Below are positions 11,101-18,379 of a stretch of 64,000 nt of DNA, piece by piece; the stretch's first letter is position 1; the number at the start of each line of letters is the position of its first letter. The stretch lies in NCBI RefSeq assembly GCF_021462225.1, contig NC_061817.1, positions 9,273,327 to 9,337,326 on the forward strand, given 5' to 3'. The DNA comes from Girardinichthys multiradiatus. Lineage: Eukaryota; Chordata; Actinopteri; Cyprinodontiformes; Goodeidae. The notes under the pieces were generated by a model, which saw only the letters and a program-made list of their open reading frames with translations, searched no databases and was not told the DNA's origin. A program made the translations under genes and the position numbers.

Positions 11101-12929
11101 CAACACCTGGATACGTTTATTTGTGAACCATTCCATTGTAGATTTGGCTTTATGTTTTGGATCATTGTCTTGTTGGAAGATAAATCTCCGTCCCAGTCTC
11201 AGGTCTCTTTCAGACTCCAACAGGTTGTCTTCCAGAATGGTCCTGTATTTGGCCCCATCCATCTTCTCATCAATTTTGACCATCTTCCCTGTCCCTGCTG
11301 ATGAAAAGCAGGCCCAAACCATGATGCTGCCACCACCATGTTTAACAGTGGGGATGTTGTGTTCAGGGTTATGAGCTGTGTTGCTTTTACACCAAACATA
11401 TCGTTTTGCATTGTGGCCAAACAGTTTGATTTTGGTTTCATCTGACCAGAGCACCTTCTTCCACATGTTTGGTGTGTCTCCCAGGTGGCTTGTGGCAAAC
11501 TTTAAACGAGACTTTTTATGGATATCTTTGAGAAATGGCTTTCTTCTTGCCACTCTTCCATAAAGGCCAGATTTGTTCAGTGTACGACTGATTGTTGTCC
11601 TATGGACAGACTCTCCCACCTCAGCTGTAGATCTCTGCAGTTCATCCAGAGTGATCATGGGCCTCTTGGCTGCATCTCTGATCAGTCTTCTCCTTGTTCA
11701 AGATGAAAGTTTAGAGGGACGGCCGGGTCTTGGTAGATTTGCAGTGGTCTGATACTCCTTCCATTTCAATATGATTGCTTGCACAGTGCTCCTTGGGATG
11801 TTTAAAGCTTGGGAAATCTTTTTGTATCCAAATCCAGCTTTAAACGTCTCCACAACAGTATCTCGGACCTGCCTGGTGTGTTCCTTGGTCTTCATGATGC
11901 TCTTTGAACAGAACCCTGAGACTATCATAGAGCAGGTGCATTTATACGGAGACTTGATTACACACAGGTGGATTCTATTTATCATCATCAGTCATTTGGG
12001 ACAACATTGGATCATTCAGAGATCCTCACTGAACTTCTGGAGTGAGTTTGCTGCACTGAAAGTAAAGGGGCCGAATAATATTGCACGCCGCACTTTTCAG
12101 TTTTTTATGTGTTAAAAACGTTCGACACATGCAAGAAATTTCATTCCACTTCACGATTGTGTCCCACTTGTTGTTGATTCTTCACAAAAAATTTGAATTT
12201 TATATCTTTATGTTTGAAGCCTGAAATGTGGCAAGAGGTTGAAAAGTTCAAGGGGGCCGAATACTTTCGCAAGGCACTGTAAGTTTAAGTTGGGTCTCAT
12301 ATTACCAGACCACCTTCTTCCTCCTGTTTGCTGTGGCTCCTTCAGGGCTTCTGGTGAGCTCTGTGACACATGGGGCTTCATGTAATTTTATTCATTTTAA
12401 CTGGGATTTTCTTCTTGCTATTCTTTTAGAAAGACCAAATGTTTGGAGGGCACAGCTAATAGTTGTCCTGTTGACTCATTTTCCTACCTGAGCTGTGGAT
12501 CGCTGCAGCTTCTCCAGAGTAACCAGGGGTCCCTGATTTAGACATCTCCATATCTTTCTCCCTGACTTGCCTGTTGTGTTCCTTGGTCTTGTTGACGTTC
12601 TAATGTTCTCTAACAAACCTCTGAGACCTTCACAGGTCTATATTCATACTGAACATATTAAATTACTCAGAGAGGGAACTCTGAAGGCAATCAGTTGCAT
12701 GAGATTCTATTTATGTGTATTGGATCAAAATGTGGCTGAATTACATGCCAACTTTGTGTTGGTCTGTCACATAAAATCTGTCTTCATTGCATTTCAGTTT
12801 CTAAGATTTCTGATTGTAACATTTTGGGTTTACATTACACAGGTGGTTGGGCTGGTGACCAGGAAGGACTTGGCCAGGTATCACCTGGGTAAACACGGAC
12901 TGGAGGAGCTTCACTTGGCTCAGACATAG
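2045..12929 (+). CDS. CLCN7: CLCN7 C-terminal half: lysosomal chloride/proton exchanger ClC-7 (11 exons)
   Basis: ClC-7 is the late endosome/lysosome 2Cl-/H+ antiporter that works with the OSTM1 beta subunit and serves osteoclast acid secretion. Coding exons are 2045-2186, 2692-2785, 5919-6091, 6676-6727, 6826-6953, 8758-8843, 9308-9440, 9583-9642, 9744-9920, 10007-10087 and 12843-12929. All introns start with GT and end with AG, phases join cleanly, and together they encode about 403 residues (human protein about 805). Visible are the [17 protein letters not shown] ion-pathway segment, the [14 protein letters not shown] helix, CBS1 from [10 protein letters not shown] and CBS2 from NPTPYTVP to [10 protein letters not shown], ending in LAQT. 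The run [12 protein letters not shown], which as I recall contains human osteopetrosis sites, is intact. The gating and proton glutamates lie upstream of the window. Close similarity to human ClC-7 rather than ClC-6 makes the call secure. Confidence 0.97.
2692..2785 (+). CDS. CLCN7: CLCN7 exon (luminal loop)
   Basis: It encodes [20 protein letters not shown] and then [12 protein letters not shown]. The acceptor is ttgtctag and the donor is gtaaaa. It ends in phase 1, completed by GA of the next exon. Confidence 0.95.
3060..3860 (-). pseudogene. decayed Tc1-like transposon remnant
   Basis: The + strand carries scattered antisense hallmarks of Tc1 transposase genes: a recognisable agcatgatgctaccactgcc block (3262-3281), a gttcagggtgaa block, and a segment near 3500-3535 resembling the ctgcagaacctccagagt stretch of the N-terminal HTH region. 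No frame is open. It is much older than the intact Tc1 element 110 bp downstream and belongs to another subfamily. Confidence 0.5.
3969..5578 (-). mobile_element. Tc1-like transposon, family A copy 1 (full length)
   Basis: This 1610-bp element is bounded by TA at 3967-3968 and 5579-5580. Terminal inverted repeats are 200 bp (3969-4168 and 5379-5578), start CAGGTCCTTCTC, and carry a related motif, CTCA-nnn-TTAGCATAT, at both outer and inner ends. That is the IR/DR arrangement in which transposase binds two sites per end. It lies in the CLCN7 intron between 2785 and 5919, with its transposase on the opposite strand to the host gene. Confidence 0.95.
4246..5250 (-). CDS. Tc1-like DD34E transposase, 334 aa (family A copy 1)
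   Basis: The full-length transposase would bind the element's terminal repeats and carry out cut-and-paste transposition at TA. The N-terminus has paired helix-turn-helix segments ([15 protein letters not shown], then [19 protein letters not shown]) with a basic GRKKCGRKR stretch between them. Catalytic residues are the D of VLFSDESKF, the D of FIFQHD and the E of NPIENLW, with 34 residues between the last two. Compared with the other two copies it has Ile8, Asp27 and Pro42 as private changes. Pro42 replaces His in the first recognition helix and could weaken DNA binding. The length is normal for Tc1 transposases and no stop interrupts it. Confidence 0.93.
   Translation of the reverse strand: MGKTADLIAVQKATIDTLKQEGKTQKDISERIGCSQSAVSRPLSGKSVGRKKCGRKRCTTRRGDRTLRKIVEKGRFQTLGDLRKQWTESGVETSRATVHRRVQEMGYRCRIPQVKPLLNQKQRQKRLTWATEKQHWTVAQWSKVLFSDESKFCMSFGNQGARVWRKTGEKEMPKCQKSSVKYPQSVMVWGAVSAAGVGPLCFIKGRVNAASYQEILEHFMLPSAEKLYGDEDFIFQHDLAPAHSAKTTGKWFTDHGITVLNWPANSPDLNPIENLWDIVKRTLRDSRSNTLDELKAAIEASWASIRPQQCHRLIASMPRRIEAVISAKGFPTKY
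5919..6091 (+). CDS. CLCN7: CLCN7 exon (GVFIP selectivity segment)
   Basis: It encodes [18 protein letters not shown], then [18 protein letters not shown] and [23 protein letters not shown] is the conserved GxFxP ion-binding motif of ClC proteins. The donor is inferred at gttagt after TCA (6092), because the next exon resumes with [10 protein letters not shown]. The few residues before the donor diverge from mammals, so this 3' edge is the least certain in the gene. Confidence 0.9.
6440..6660 (+). pseudogene. short Tc1-like remnant in CLCN7 intron
   Basis: Around 6500-6560 the sequence resembles the common transposase-coding run for a catalytic-core segment (an attaaccactgaggaggatc stretch followed by tgtgatgctgtg). 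It is heavily decayed, without an open frame. The attribution is pattern recognition only. Confidence 0.25.
6676..6727 (+). CDS. CLCN7: CLCN7 exon
   Basis: It encodes [17 protein letters not shown] plus one base of the next codon. The acceptor is ttgacag and the donor is gtgaga. It matches the WADPGKYA segment of ClC-7. Confidence 0.95.
6826..6953 (+). CDS. CLCN7: CLCN7 exon (late transmembrane helices)
   Basis: It reads [20 protein letters not shown] and [19 protein letters not shown], ending YFQE before donor gtaagg. The intron before it is only 98 bp. Confidence 0.96.
7240..7540 (-). pseudogene. decayed Tc1-like remnant in CLCN7 intron
   Basis: The block agcatgatgctgccacatcc (7263-7282) is an antisense hallmark of the transposase GGGSIM-type region, with further degraded similarity downstream. 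No frame survives. Confidence 0.4.
7637..8605 (+). repeat. complex dispersed repeat in CLCN7 intron
   Basis: The block opens with tcagtttatttatatagc followed by caattcacaaca and a cttaaggcac run. A second, partial copy of the same opening recurs at about 8548-8600 in the same orientation. The middle (7930-8060) has a cctccagcagaaccagaacc run and a cgaccgactgggggtttgag run that I recognise as a widespread percomorph repeat. I cannot place its class and see no transposase or reverse transcriptase frame. The short direct repeat of the opening suggests two tandem or nested insertions. Confidence 0.45.
8758..8843 (+). CDS. CLCN7: CLCN7 exon (last helix to CBS linker)
   Basis: It encodes [20 protein letters not shown] and ATSHWLIA. 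The acceptor is gcttcag and the donor is gtaggt. It ends in phase 2, and the next exon completes the arginine of REVM. Confidence 0.95.
8870..9240 (-). pseudogene. short Tc1-like remnant in CLCN7 intron
   Basis: It contains a gaccaacacaaagtagtgta stretch (8922-8941) shared with the remnant at 10170, then agcatgatgcagccaccatc, and ends with gtttgtggttgtaacatgac. It looks like an internally deleted, old element of the same subfamily as the outer element at 10159-12830. Confidence 0.45.
9308..9440 (+). CDS. CLCN7: CLCN7 exon (CBS domain 1)
   Basis: It encodes [36 protein letters not shown] and VQVSADDE. The acceptor is acccag and the donor is gtattg. This is the first half of CBS1, and NHNGFPVV is a ClC-7 signature. 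Confidence 0.95.
9583..9642 (+). CDS. CLCN7: CLCN7 exon (CBS domain 1 end)
   Basis: Twenty codons read [20 protein letters not shown]. The acceptor is gctccag and the donor is gtaaag. Confidence 0.95.
9744..9920 (+). CDS. CLCN7: CLCN7 exon (inter-CBS linker)
   Basis: It encodes [36 protein letters not shown] and [20 protein letters not shown]. The last part is nearly identical to human ClC-7 and opens CBS2. The donor is gtgaga. Confidence 0.96.
10007..10087 (+). CDS. CLCN7: CLCN7 exon (CBS domain 2)
   Basis: It encodes [18 protein letters not shown] and LVVVDDENR. The acceptor is ttgcag and the donor is gtaagt. Confidence 0.96.
10661..12279 (-). mobile_element. Tc1-like transposon, family B (nearly intact)
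   Basis: This 1619-bp element is flanked by TA at 10659-10660 and 12280-12281. Inverted repeats of about 210 bp begin CAGTGCCTTG and contain a repeated GCCCCCTTG core at outer and inner positions (an IR/DR layout). It belongs to a different subfamily from the 1610-bp elements in this window. It sits in the last CLCN7 intron, antisense to the gene. Confidence 0.93.
10876..11895 (-). pseudogene. Tc1-like DD34E transposase with one in-frame stop (family B)
   Basis: Read on the - strand from ATG at 11893-11895 to TAA at 10876-10878, the frame has 340 codons, with a single TGA at 11695-11697 after GRPSKLSS. Upstream is the first HTH ([18 protein letters not shown], then [17 protein letters not shown]). 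Downstream are the second [25 protein letters not shown] and NPIENLW with DD34E spacing. There is no frameshift, so one substitution separates it from an open frame. Low-level readthrough would be needed for a full-length product. Confidence 0.88.
12843..12929 (+). CDS. CLCN7: CLCN7 terminal coding exon
   Basis: It encodes [20 protein letters not shown] and EELHLAQT, then TAG. It follows a 2.75-kb intron packed with nested Tc1-like DNA; the acceptor is tacattacacag. Confidence 0.97.
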   Translation: MVGLVTRKDLARYHLGKHGLEELHLAQT

Positions 12930-13160
12930 TACACACAGATGCACATTGACAATAACACATCTGATGCCTCAGAGGCCACCAGCCTTCCTTCAAGCCTGAG
13001 AGATCGATGCTTAGCACAACAGTCACCCCCATGTGAAATAAGTGTAAACCAAATTATTGTGGTTTGTAGTTTAAGACTTTTAAAGTTATTTTCTGTGTTT
13101 GTGCTTACGTTTAAATACGGCAGGATTTCTTCAAATAAAAGCCGTTTTCTGCATAAAATT
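12930..13160 (+). other. CLCN7: CLCN7 3' UTR with polyadenylation signal
   Basis: A canonical AATAAA stands at 13134-13139, about 205 bp after the stop codon, followed by T-rich sequence. This is the likely 3' end of the transcript. The exact cleavage site is inferred. Confidence 0.6.
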
Positions 13161-13808
13161 ATTTATACTTCCCTCCCTTGAAATGTAACAAAACAAGACA
13201 GGGACCAGGTTTAGTTTGGCTATAGCGGTAAATCATTAATCAGGTTTCTGTCTGTTTGGTTTGTCACTCCATCACCTTTACATTGAAGGGTAATTTCTGC
13301 TTTGGGCTCCTGCTGTTGAATTATTAGAGATTTGAGATTCTTTATTTCTTTCAAGTTAGTTTTTGAGTGTTTAAGTTCAAATATTGGTTAATGTGACTAT
13401 ATTTTGTAGTATGTGTGTGTTTTGAACTGAGAGAAATATGTTATTTATTCATTTTGGGGACCTGTTTTAACTTAAAGAGAATCGTCTGAACTCATGCATA
13501 GTCAAAGGCCTTTTATATCAAATTATCACATCTTTTTCTGTTTAACATGCACAGATTGCATTACTCCTGAGAGCGAATGCTAGATTGATACTTAAGGTAT
13601 GAACATATCTTCGGTAAATCCCCGCTGAAGGTTTGGACTATTTCGTGAAAGTGTGAAGATCTCCATGTCATGAAGCTTTATGTAAATGAAATTTTGGAAG
13701 AACATTGTACTAATTTATGTTGGTCAGAAACAGAACATTTAATGTTTGATTTTTATGTCTGTTTGTCCTTAGTCAACAGTATTAAGATTTTGTGCACTTC
13801 ACTGTTAA
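13161..13808. other. intergenic, nothing recognised
   Basis: AT-rich sequence after the CLCN7 3' end. I see no coding frame, RNA gene or named repeat before the SINE insertion at 13822. Confidence 0.5.
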
Positions 13809-13821
13809 ACCATTGATTTTT

Positions 13822-14174
13822 AGGGTACATGGTGGCGCAGTTGGTAGCACTGTTGCCTTGCAGCAAGAAGGTCCTGGGTTCGATTCTTGGCCTGGGGTCT
13901 TTCTGCATGGAGTTTGCATGTTCTCCCCATGCATGCGTGGGTTCTCACCGGGTACTCTGGCTTCCTCCCACAGTCCAAAGACATGCCTGTTAGGTTAATT
14001 GGTCACTCTAAATTGCCCTTAGGTGTATGAATGAGTGTGTGCATGGTTGTTTGTGTGTTGCCCTGTGGACTGGTGATCTGTCCAGGGTGTACCCTGCCTC
14101 TTGCCAATAGACTGCTGGAGATAGGCACCAGCTCCCCCGTGACCCACTATGGAATAAGCGGTAGAAAATGACTG
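13822..14174 (+). mobile_element. tRNA-headed SINE (353 bp) with perfect 13-bp target duplication
   Basis: The head carries Pol III box A (TGGCGCAGTTGG, from about 13831) and box B (GGGTTCGATTC, from about 13876). The body has the tgcatgttctcccc and cttcctcccacagtcc runs common in fish SINE/LINE-derived repeats, and the 3' end reads agcggtagaaaatgactg. The 13-mer ACCATTGATTTTT is present exactly at 13809-13821 and 14175-14187. This is the mark of target-primed reverse transcription and shows the repeat is a retroelement. Confidence 0.85.
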
Positions 14175-14189
14175 ACCATTGATTTTTCT

Positions 14190-15739
14190 TTTCTTTGTCA
14201 TCCTATTCTATAGAACATAAAAACGCCTTTTGTGATTTAATAATAAAGTTGGAAAGTATCCATTACAAAAGTTACTTGTACATTTTTATTGGAGACCGTA
14301 AACAGTAAGCATTAAAAAGTTAAGATTTCAAAAGTGAAACTCATTGATTCATTACACTCCGTGGGATATAGTTCAAGTGATTACTTCTATTAACATTGAC
14401 GAATATTGTTTACAGGTGATGAATTCCCAAAATTCCTTTTCCAGAAAATTTGATTATTCCATAAGAACATTTAAAATACAGATTTTAAGTCAGAAATGTA
14501 ATGTCCACAAAAGGTCACTGCAAAAGAAGCTGGCTATATTCTAGCAATGAAATGTTTAGTGGAAGGAAAAAGTGTGGTTAAAAGGGGGGCATAAGCAACA
14601 GATACCTATAGCTTTAGGAAAATTGTAAAGAATAGCCCATTCCAGAGTTTGGGGGTGATTCACAAGGTGTGGACTGCAGCTGGAACCCTTAAGGTCCACC
14701 ACACAGATGTATCCACATCTTGCCTATACTATAGCCTATACTTCTAAATCCAATACAGGTCTTTCCATAACTACTAATTAAATATTTTGAAATTCAAGTA
14801 TTAATTAAAAATTACCCTTAAAAAGGATAATCTATTTGTTCATAGAGAATCTTTTTAAAACCCATCATACCACTAGAGAGAGCACAAGTACCACCTGTGT
14901 GTCATAGCTTGAAAACCATAGAAGATTATCTTAATTTTCATATATTTGTAGAATCTTCAGCGTGTTGTTGACTCTTTTTTTAAAATCAAAATTTCAAATA
15001 AAAAGTCATTTGAAGTATGAGAAGAGTTTCAATGGCAAGCAAAACATTTTGCTTCAAAGCAGGTGAGTCAGAACACTGGTGGAGCTATCAAATCTGACCT
15101 AATCTCCATTCAAACAATCAGTTTTATTAAAATTAAATGAATAAATTAATATATGAAAATGGCCAGAGAAATCCTTATAGTCATAATTTTTTATAACAAT
15201 CCATATAAATATATAAAATAAATGTAAATGTCTGTTCAAAATAGGAAAGATGAGAAAATCTTATTCAGGTGTGTTGATGTACTCATATTAATCTAGCTCA
15301 TATCTACAGTCAGAGAAACCATTTAAAAGTGTTTAACTCCTGAGACAGTGACAAACTCGTTTAGAAAACTGCAGAGATGACTCGTCTCCATAAAAACAGT
15401 TGATCTTAAGGCTTTTGTGCACATCTTTACCAGGGACCCAAGAACTGAAGGATATTATTTAAAACTGAGCATACTACACCCCTCCCATGCTTCTTTATGT
15501 TATGGGCTTTTTTATCTGGGGTCACTCTTAATCTTGGATCAACATCCAAGATGGCAGCCTCTGTCCTTTTATCTTCAGGTCAGGGCTGCAGAGCACTGTT
15601 TGCAAAAACCTATCGCCACATAGGCAGTTTCCTCCCCCAGGCTGTCTCTATGAGAAACACTAAACAGTCAGAGTACCCAGATCAACATCATGCATATTTA
15701 CACTAATTTAACTATACATTTCTCTTTTGCAAAACACTA
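14190..15739. other. intergenic, nothing firmly recognised
   Basis: AT-rich sequence. A short run near 14635-14660 (agcccattccagagtttggg) resembles part of a common fish dispersed repeat. No gene is supported. Confidence 0.4.
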
Positions 15740-15885
15740 TATATACTTTTTTTTAAAAGCTTTTATTTTTACTTCCCATTTTACATTGAAAATGTCCTCA
15801 TTGAGAGCAAAGTGTAACCAAAGTCAAATTCCTCGTTTGTGGGCACAAACTTGGTAAATCTAAGCTGATTCTGATTCTAAGGAGT
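15740..15885 (+). mobile_element. 3' tail of a non-LTR retrotransposon
   Basis: The sequence caaagtgtaaccaaagtcaa followed by cacaaacttggtaaatctaa and ending ctgattctgattct matches the style of fish LINE 3' UTRs with a short GATTCT tail. Only the tail is present, as expected for a strongly 5'-truncated insertion. Confidence 0.5.
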
Positions 15886-16939
15886 AACTGAATTCTGCCA
15901 TTTGGCAACAAATGACAGTGCCATGTTTTCTTGTCACTTGTCTGTTTGTGTTTCCACTTTGATCATGCAGTAGCGGTCAGTGTCTGATAAAAACATTGTG
16001 CTGGAGGCTGTTGTTGTAAATCAATATAGTTCAGACTCAGTCCTTCTTATCTAATTCTCCATCTGTTAATCTGTTAAAAGGAGCAGTGATGCAGAAGCTG
16101 TCTAGTCATAGTACATTGTTACCAAATATCTCTAATAGTAGATTAGGTGTAATTTGTCAACCAAGACAGCTGGCTACAGTCATGTAACAAATCAGGCCAC
16201 ACTGTTAAATAATTGGTTCTTTATTAAGAAATGTTCACATATCAATGTCCTTTTTTGGTATTTGAAAAAGAAAGTGATTTATTTGTGCTTAAATGACAAA
16301 ACTAACCATCTTAAATGTCAGACCAAACAGAAAGTGTGTGACAAAGGAAGAGTGCCAGGCCTTTTGCCAATTTGTTCTCCTCTTGTTGCTACAACAAACA
16401 TGCTGGATCTACTATGCTGCTTACCTGTTTCTCTTCTGCATCCTACGTTGACAGAGAAGATGACAGTAGTAGAGAGCTCCTGTCATCCAGTGTCTAGGTG
16501 TGCGAAAAGTCCGAAATATAATCCAAACAACGGGTAGGCTACTACACAACATAACTCTGTACTATAATATTCAGGCACTTTCAGTAAGATTTTAAATCCA
16601 GAGTAAAGCCAGTGTTTCAGACTGACTCCCAGTGCATCCCTGGAGAAAGTGACGCATCCCATCACTGTATGTTATTAAAATGATGTTCTAATAATGGGAT
16701 TCAGTTTATTAAAGAGCTAAATAACTGAAGTGAAAATGGTTGAATTGTGTATATTTTTGACTCTTTCTGTGTACATTTCAAAGATCAGTTTAAAAACATG
16801 TTAGCAGACACAAAAAGTTAGTTTCACATCCAGCAGTGACAATCACATAGACAACCTAATCAACTCTATGGGAAGGAGACATGTTGCACTGTGTGGGGCC
16901 AGTGGTGATCACACCAAATACTGACTGGTTTTCATGACT

Positions 16940-17716
16940 CCTGTCATCTGCAGAAATACTCGGATGATTCTGCAGTTGTGGGGTGGATCAGAGATGGACA
17001 AGAAGCTGAGTACAGGAAGGTGGTGGACCGCTTTGTGGCATGGTGTGGAAACAATCATCTCATCTTGAACGTGACTAAAACAAAGGAGATGATTGTAGAT
17101 TTTAAGAGAAACAGGAATAAGTCGAAAACTATTTCTATCATGGGAGAGGAGGTGGAGGTGGTGGAGGAGTATAAATACCTCTGTGTTCACCTGGACAACA
17201 GACTAGAGTGGAGATGCAACTGTGAAGCCATCTACAAGAAGGGACAGAGCAGACTGTACTTCTTGAGGAAGCTTAGGTCCTTTGGTGTTTGCAGCAAGAT
17301 GCTGCATATCTTCTATAAGTCTGTTGTGGAAAGTGTGATCTCTTCTGCCATCATTTGCTGGGGAAGCAGCATCAGAACCAGGGACTTAAAAAAGCTCAAC
17401 AAGCTGATAAAGAAGGCTGGCTCTGTTCTGAGGACTCCTCTGGAACCTCTGGAGATCATTGTGGAAAGACGGATTCTTCATAAAATGAAGAACATTATGG
17501 AGAACTCTGAGCATCCTCTTCATGAGACTGTCCTACAACAACAGTGTCTTCAGTCAGAGGCTTGTTCAGATCTGCTGTAAGACGGAGCGCTACAGGAGAT
17601 CCTTCCTGCCCACAGCCATCAGCATCTACAACGGCTCTTTGAAGAAACCTTCATAATGAGCTACAACAACATTTAATTTCCCTTTGGGATTAATAAAGTA
17701 TTTTTGAACTGAATTG
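16940..17716 (+). pseudogene. 5'-truncated LINE: C-terminal reverse transcriptase fragment
   Basis: An open frame from about 16954 to 17580 begins KYSDDSAVVGWIRDGQEAEY. YSDD is the catalytic motif C of the reverse transcriptase, here at the very start. Downstream are WCGNNHLILNVTKTKEMIVD, EEYKYLCVHLDNRLEWRCN and YKKGQSRLYFLRKLRSFGV, typical of the thumb and C-terminal region of jockey-superfamily fish LINEs. The 3' end (17679-17716) has tttccctttgggattaataa followed by a gaactgaattgattg tail. Everything upstream of motif C is missing. I cannot say whether it is L2, Rex1 or CR1. Confidence 0.75.
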
Positions 17717-17719
17717 ATT

Positions 17720-17960
17720 GCCTTTTATTGGGGCCAGCCTAAGGCGCACCTTTGCTATAATCAAGCTGTCTCATCAGCATCCTAATATGCCACACCTGTG
17801 AGGTGGAGGGATTATCTCGACAATGGAGATGTTCTCACTATCACAGATTTCTGAACAATATTTGAGAGAAACAGACCTTCTGTGTACATAGAAAAAGTCT
17901 TAGATCTTTCGGTTCAGCTCATGAAAAACAAGTCCTGTGTTTATATTTTTATTAAGTGTA
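17720..17960. mobile_element. DNA transposon end fragment
   Basis: It shows ggccagcctaaggcgcacct, atgccacacctgtgaggtgg and a terminal gtgtttatatttttattaag. I recognise these as one end of a DNA transposon family widespread in fish and amphibians. Only one end is present and no transposase frame is retained. Confidence 0.5.
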
Positions 17961-18211
17961 GTTGGCCAGGCCGGTGTGGATAAACTTTTTCCCCTAATGA
18001 ATTGAATCATCATTTGAAAACTGCTTTTTGGTACTCAAGTTATCCTTATCCAATACTAAAATGTATGTTTTTTTTTCAGTGCAGTTTGTTTAGGAACTAG
18101 CCTAATGTTAGCATGTTTCCTCTTTGTTTTAATATGTCTCATTGATATTTTGCCATATTTTCCTGTGATTCCAGTTAATCATGTGTTGACAAAACTTACA
18201 GAAGAAGTTAC

Positions 18212-18370
18212 AGCGACGGTGGCAGGGGTAGTAGCAGTTCATCCTGTAACTGGTGGGTTGCCGGTTTGAAGCCCTGCTCTGTCTGTCTCAGTCGTTGCGT
18301 CATTGGGGAAGAAACGTCACCAACCTTGCCTGCTGAAGTGCTATACAAGTGCAGGCCATTTACCATTTAT
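18212..18370 (+). mobile_element. SINE, second family (internally deleted)
   Basis: The head reads agcgacggtggcaggggtag with a degraded box A. The segment gggttgccggtttgaagccc sits at the box B position. The tail reads gtgctatacaagtgcaggcc followed by atttaccattta. Both are characteristic of a fish tRNA-related SINE. It is shorter than typical copies, with the central part missing. Confidence 0.6.
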
Positions 18371-18379
18371 AGCTCCTAA

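Larger units (their letters stand above)
10159..12830 (-). mobile_element. old Tc1-like element split by a younger Tc1 insertion
   Basis: The two halves (10159-10658 and 12282-12830) read as one decayed Tc1 transposase gene once the insertion at 10661-12279 is removed. The left half ends in the agcatgatgctgccctcacc block. The right half resumes with the region normally encoding the SDE motif (an accagaccaccttcttcc run) and then the HTH region. Outer ends share gaccaacacaaag and its inverse, ctttgtgttggtc. Confidence 0.6.

Noticed and set aside
13822..14174. Considered as a real tRNA gene because of boxes A and B
   Set aside because: No acceptor stem or cloverleaf follows. The 353-bp body, the tail and the target duplication show a SINE.
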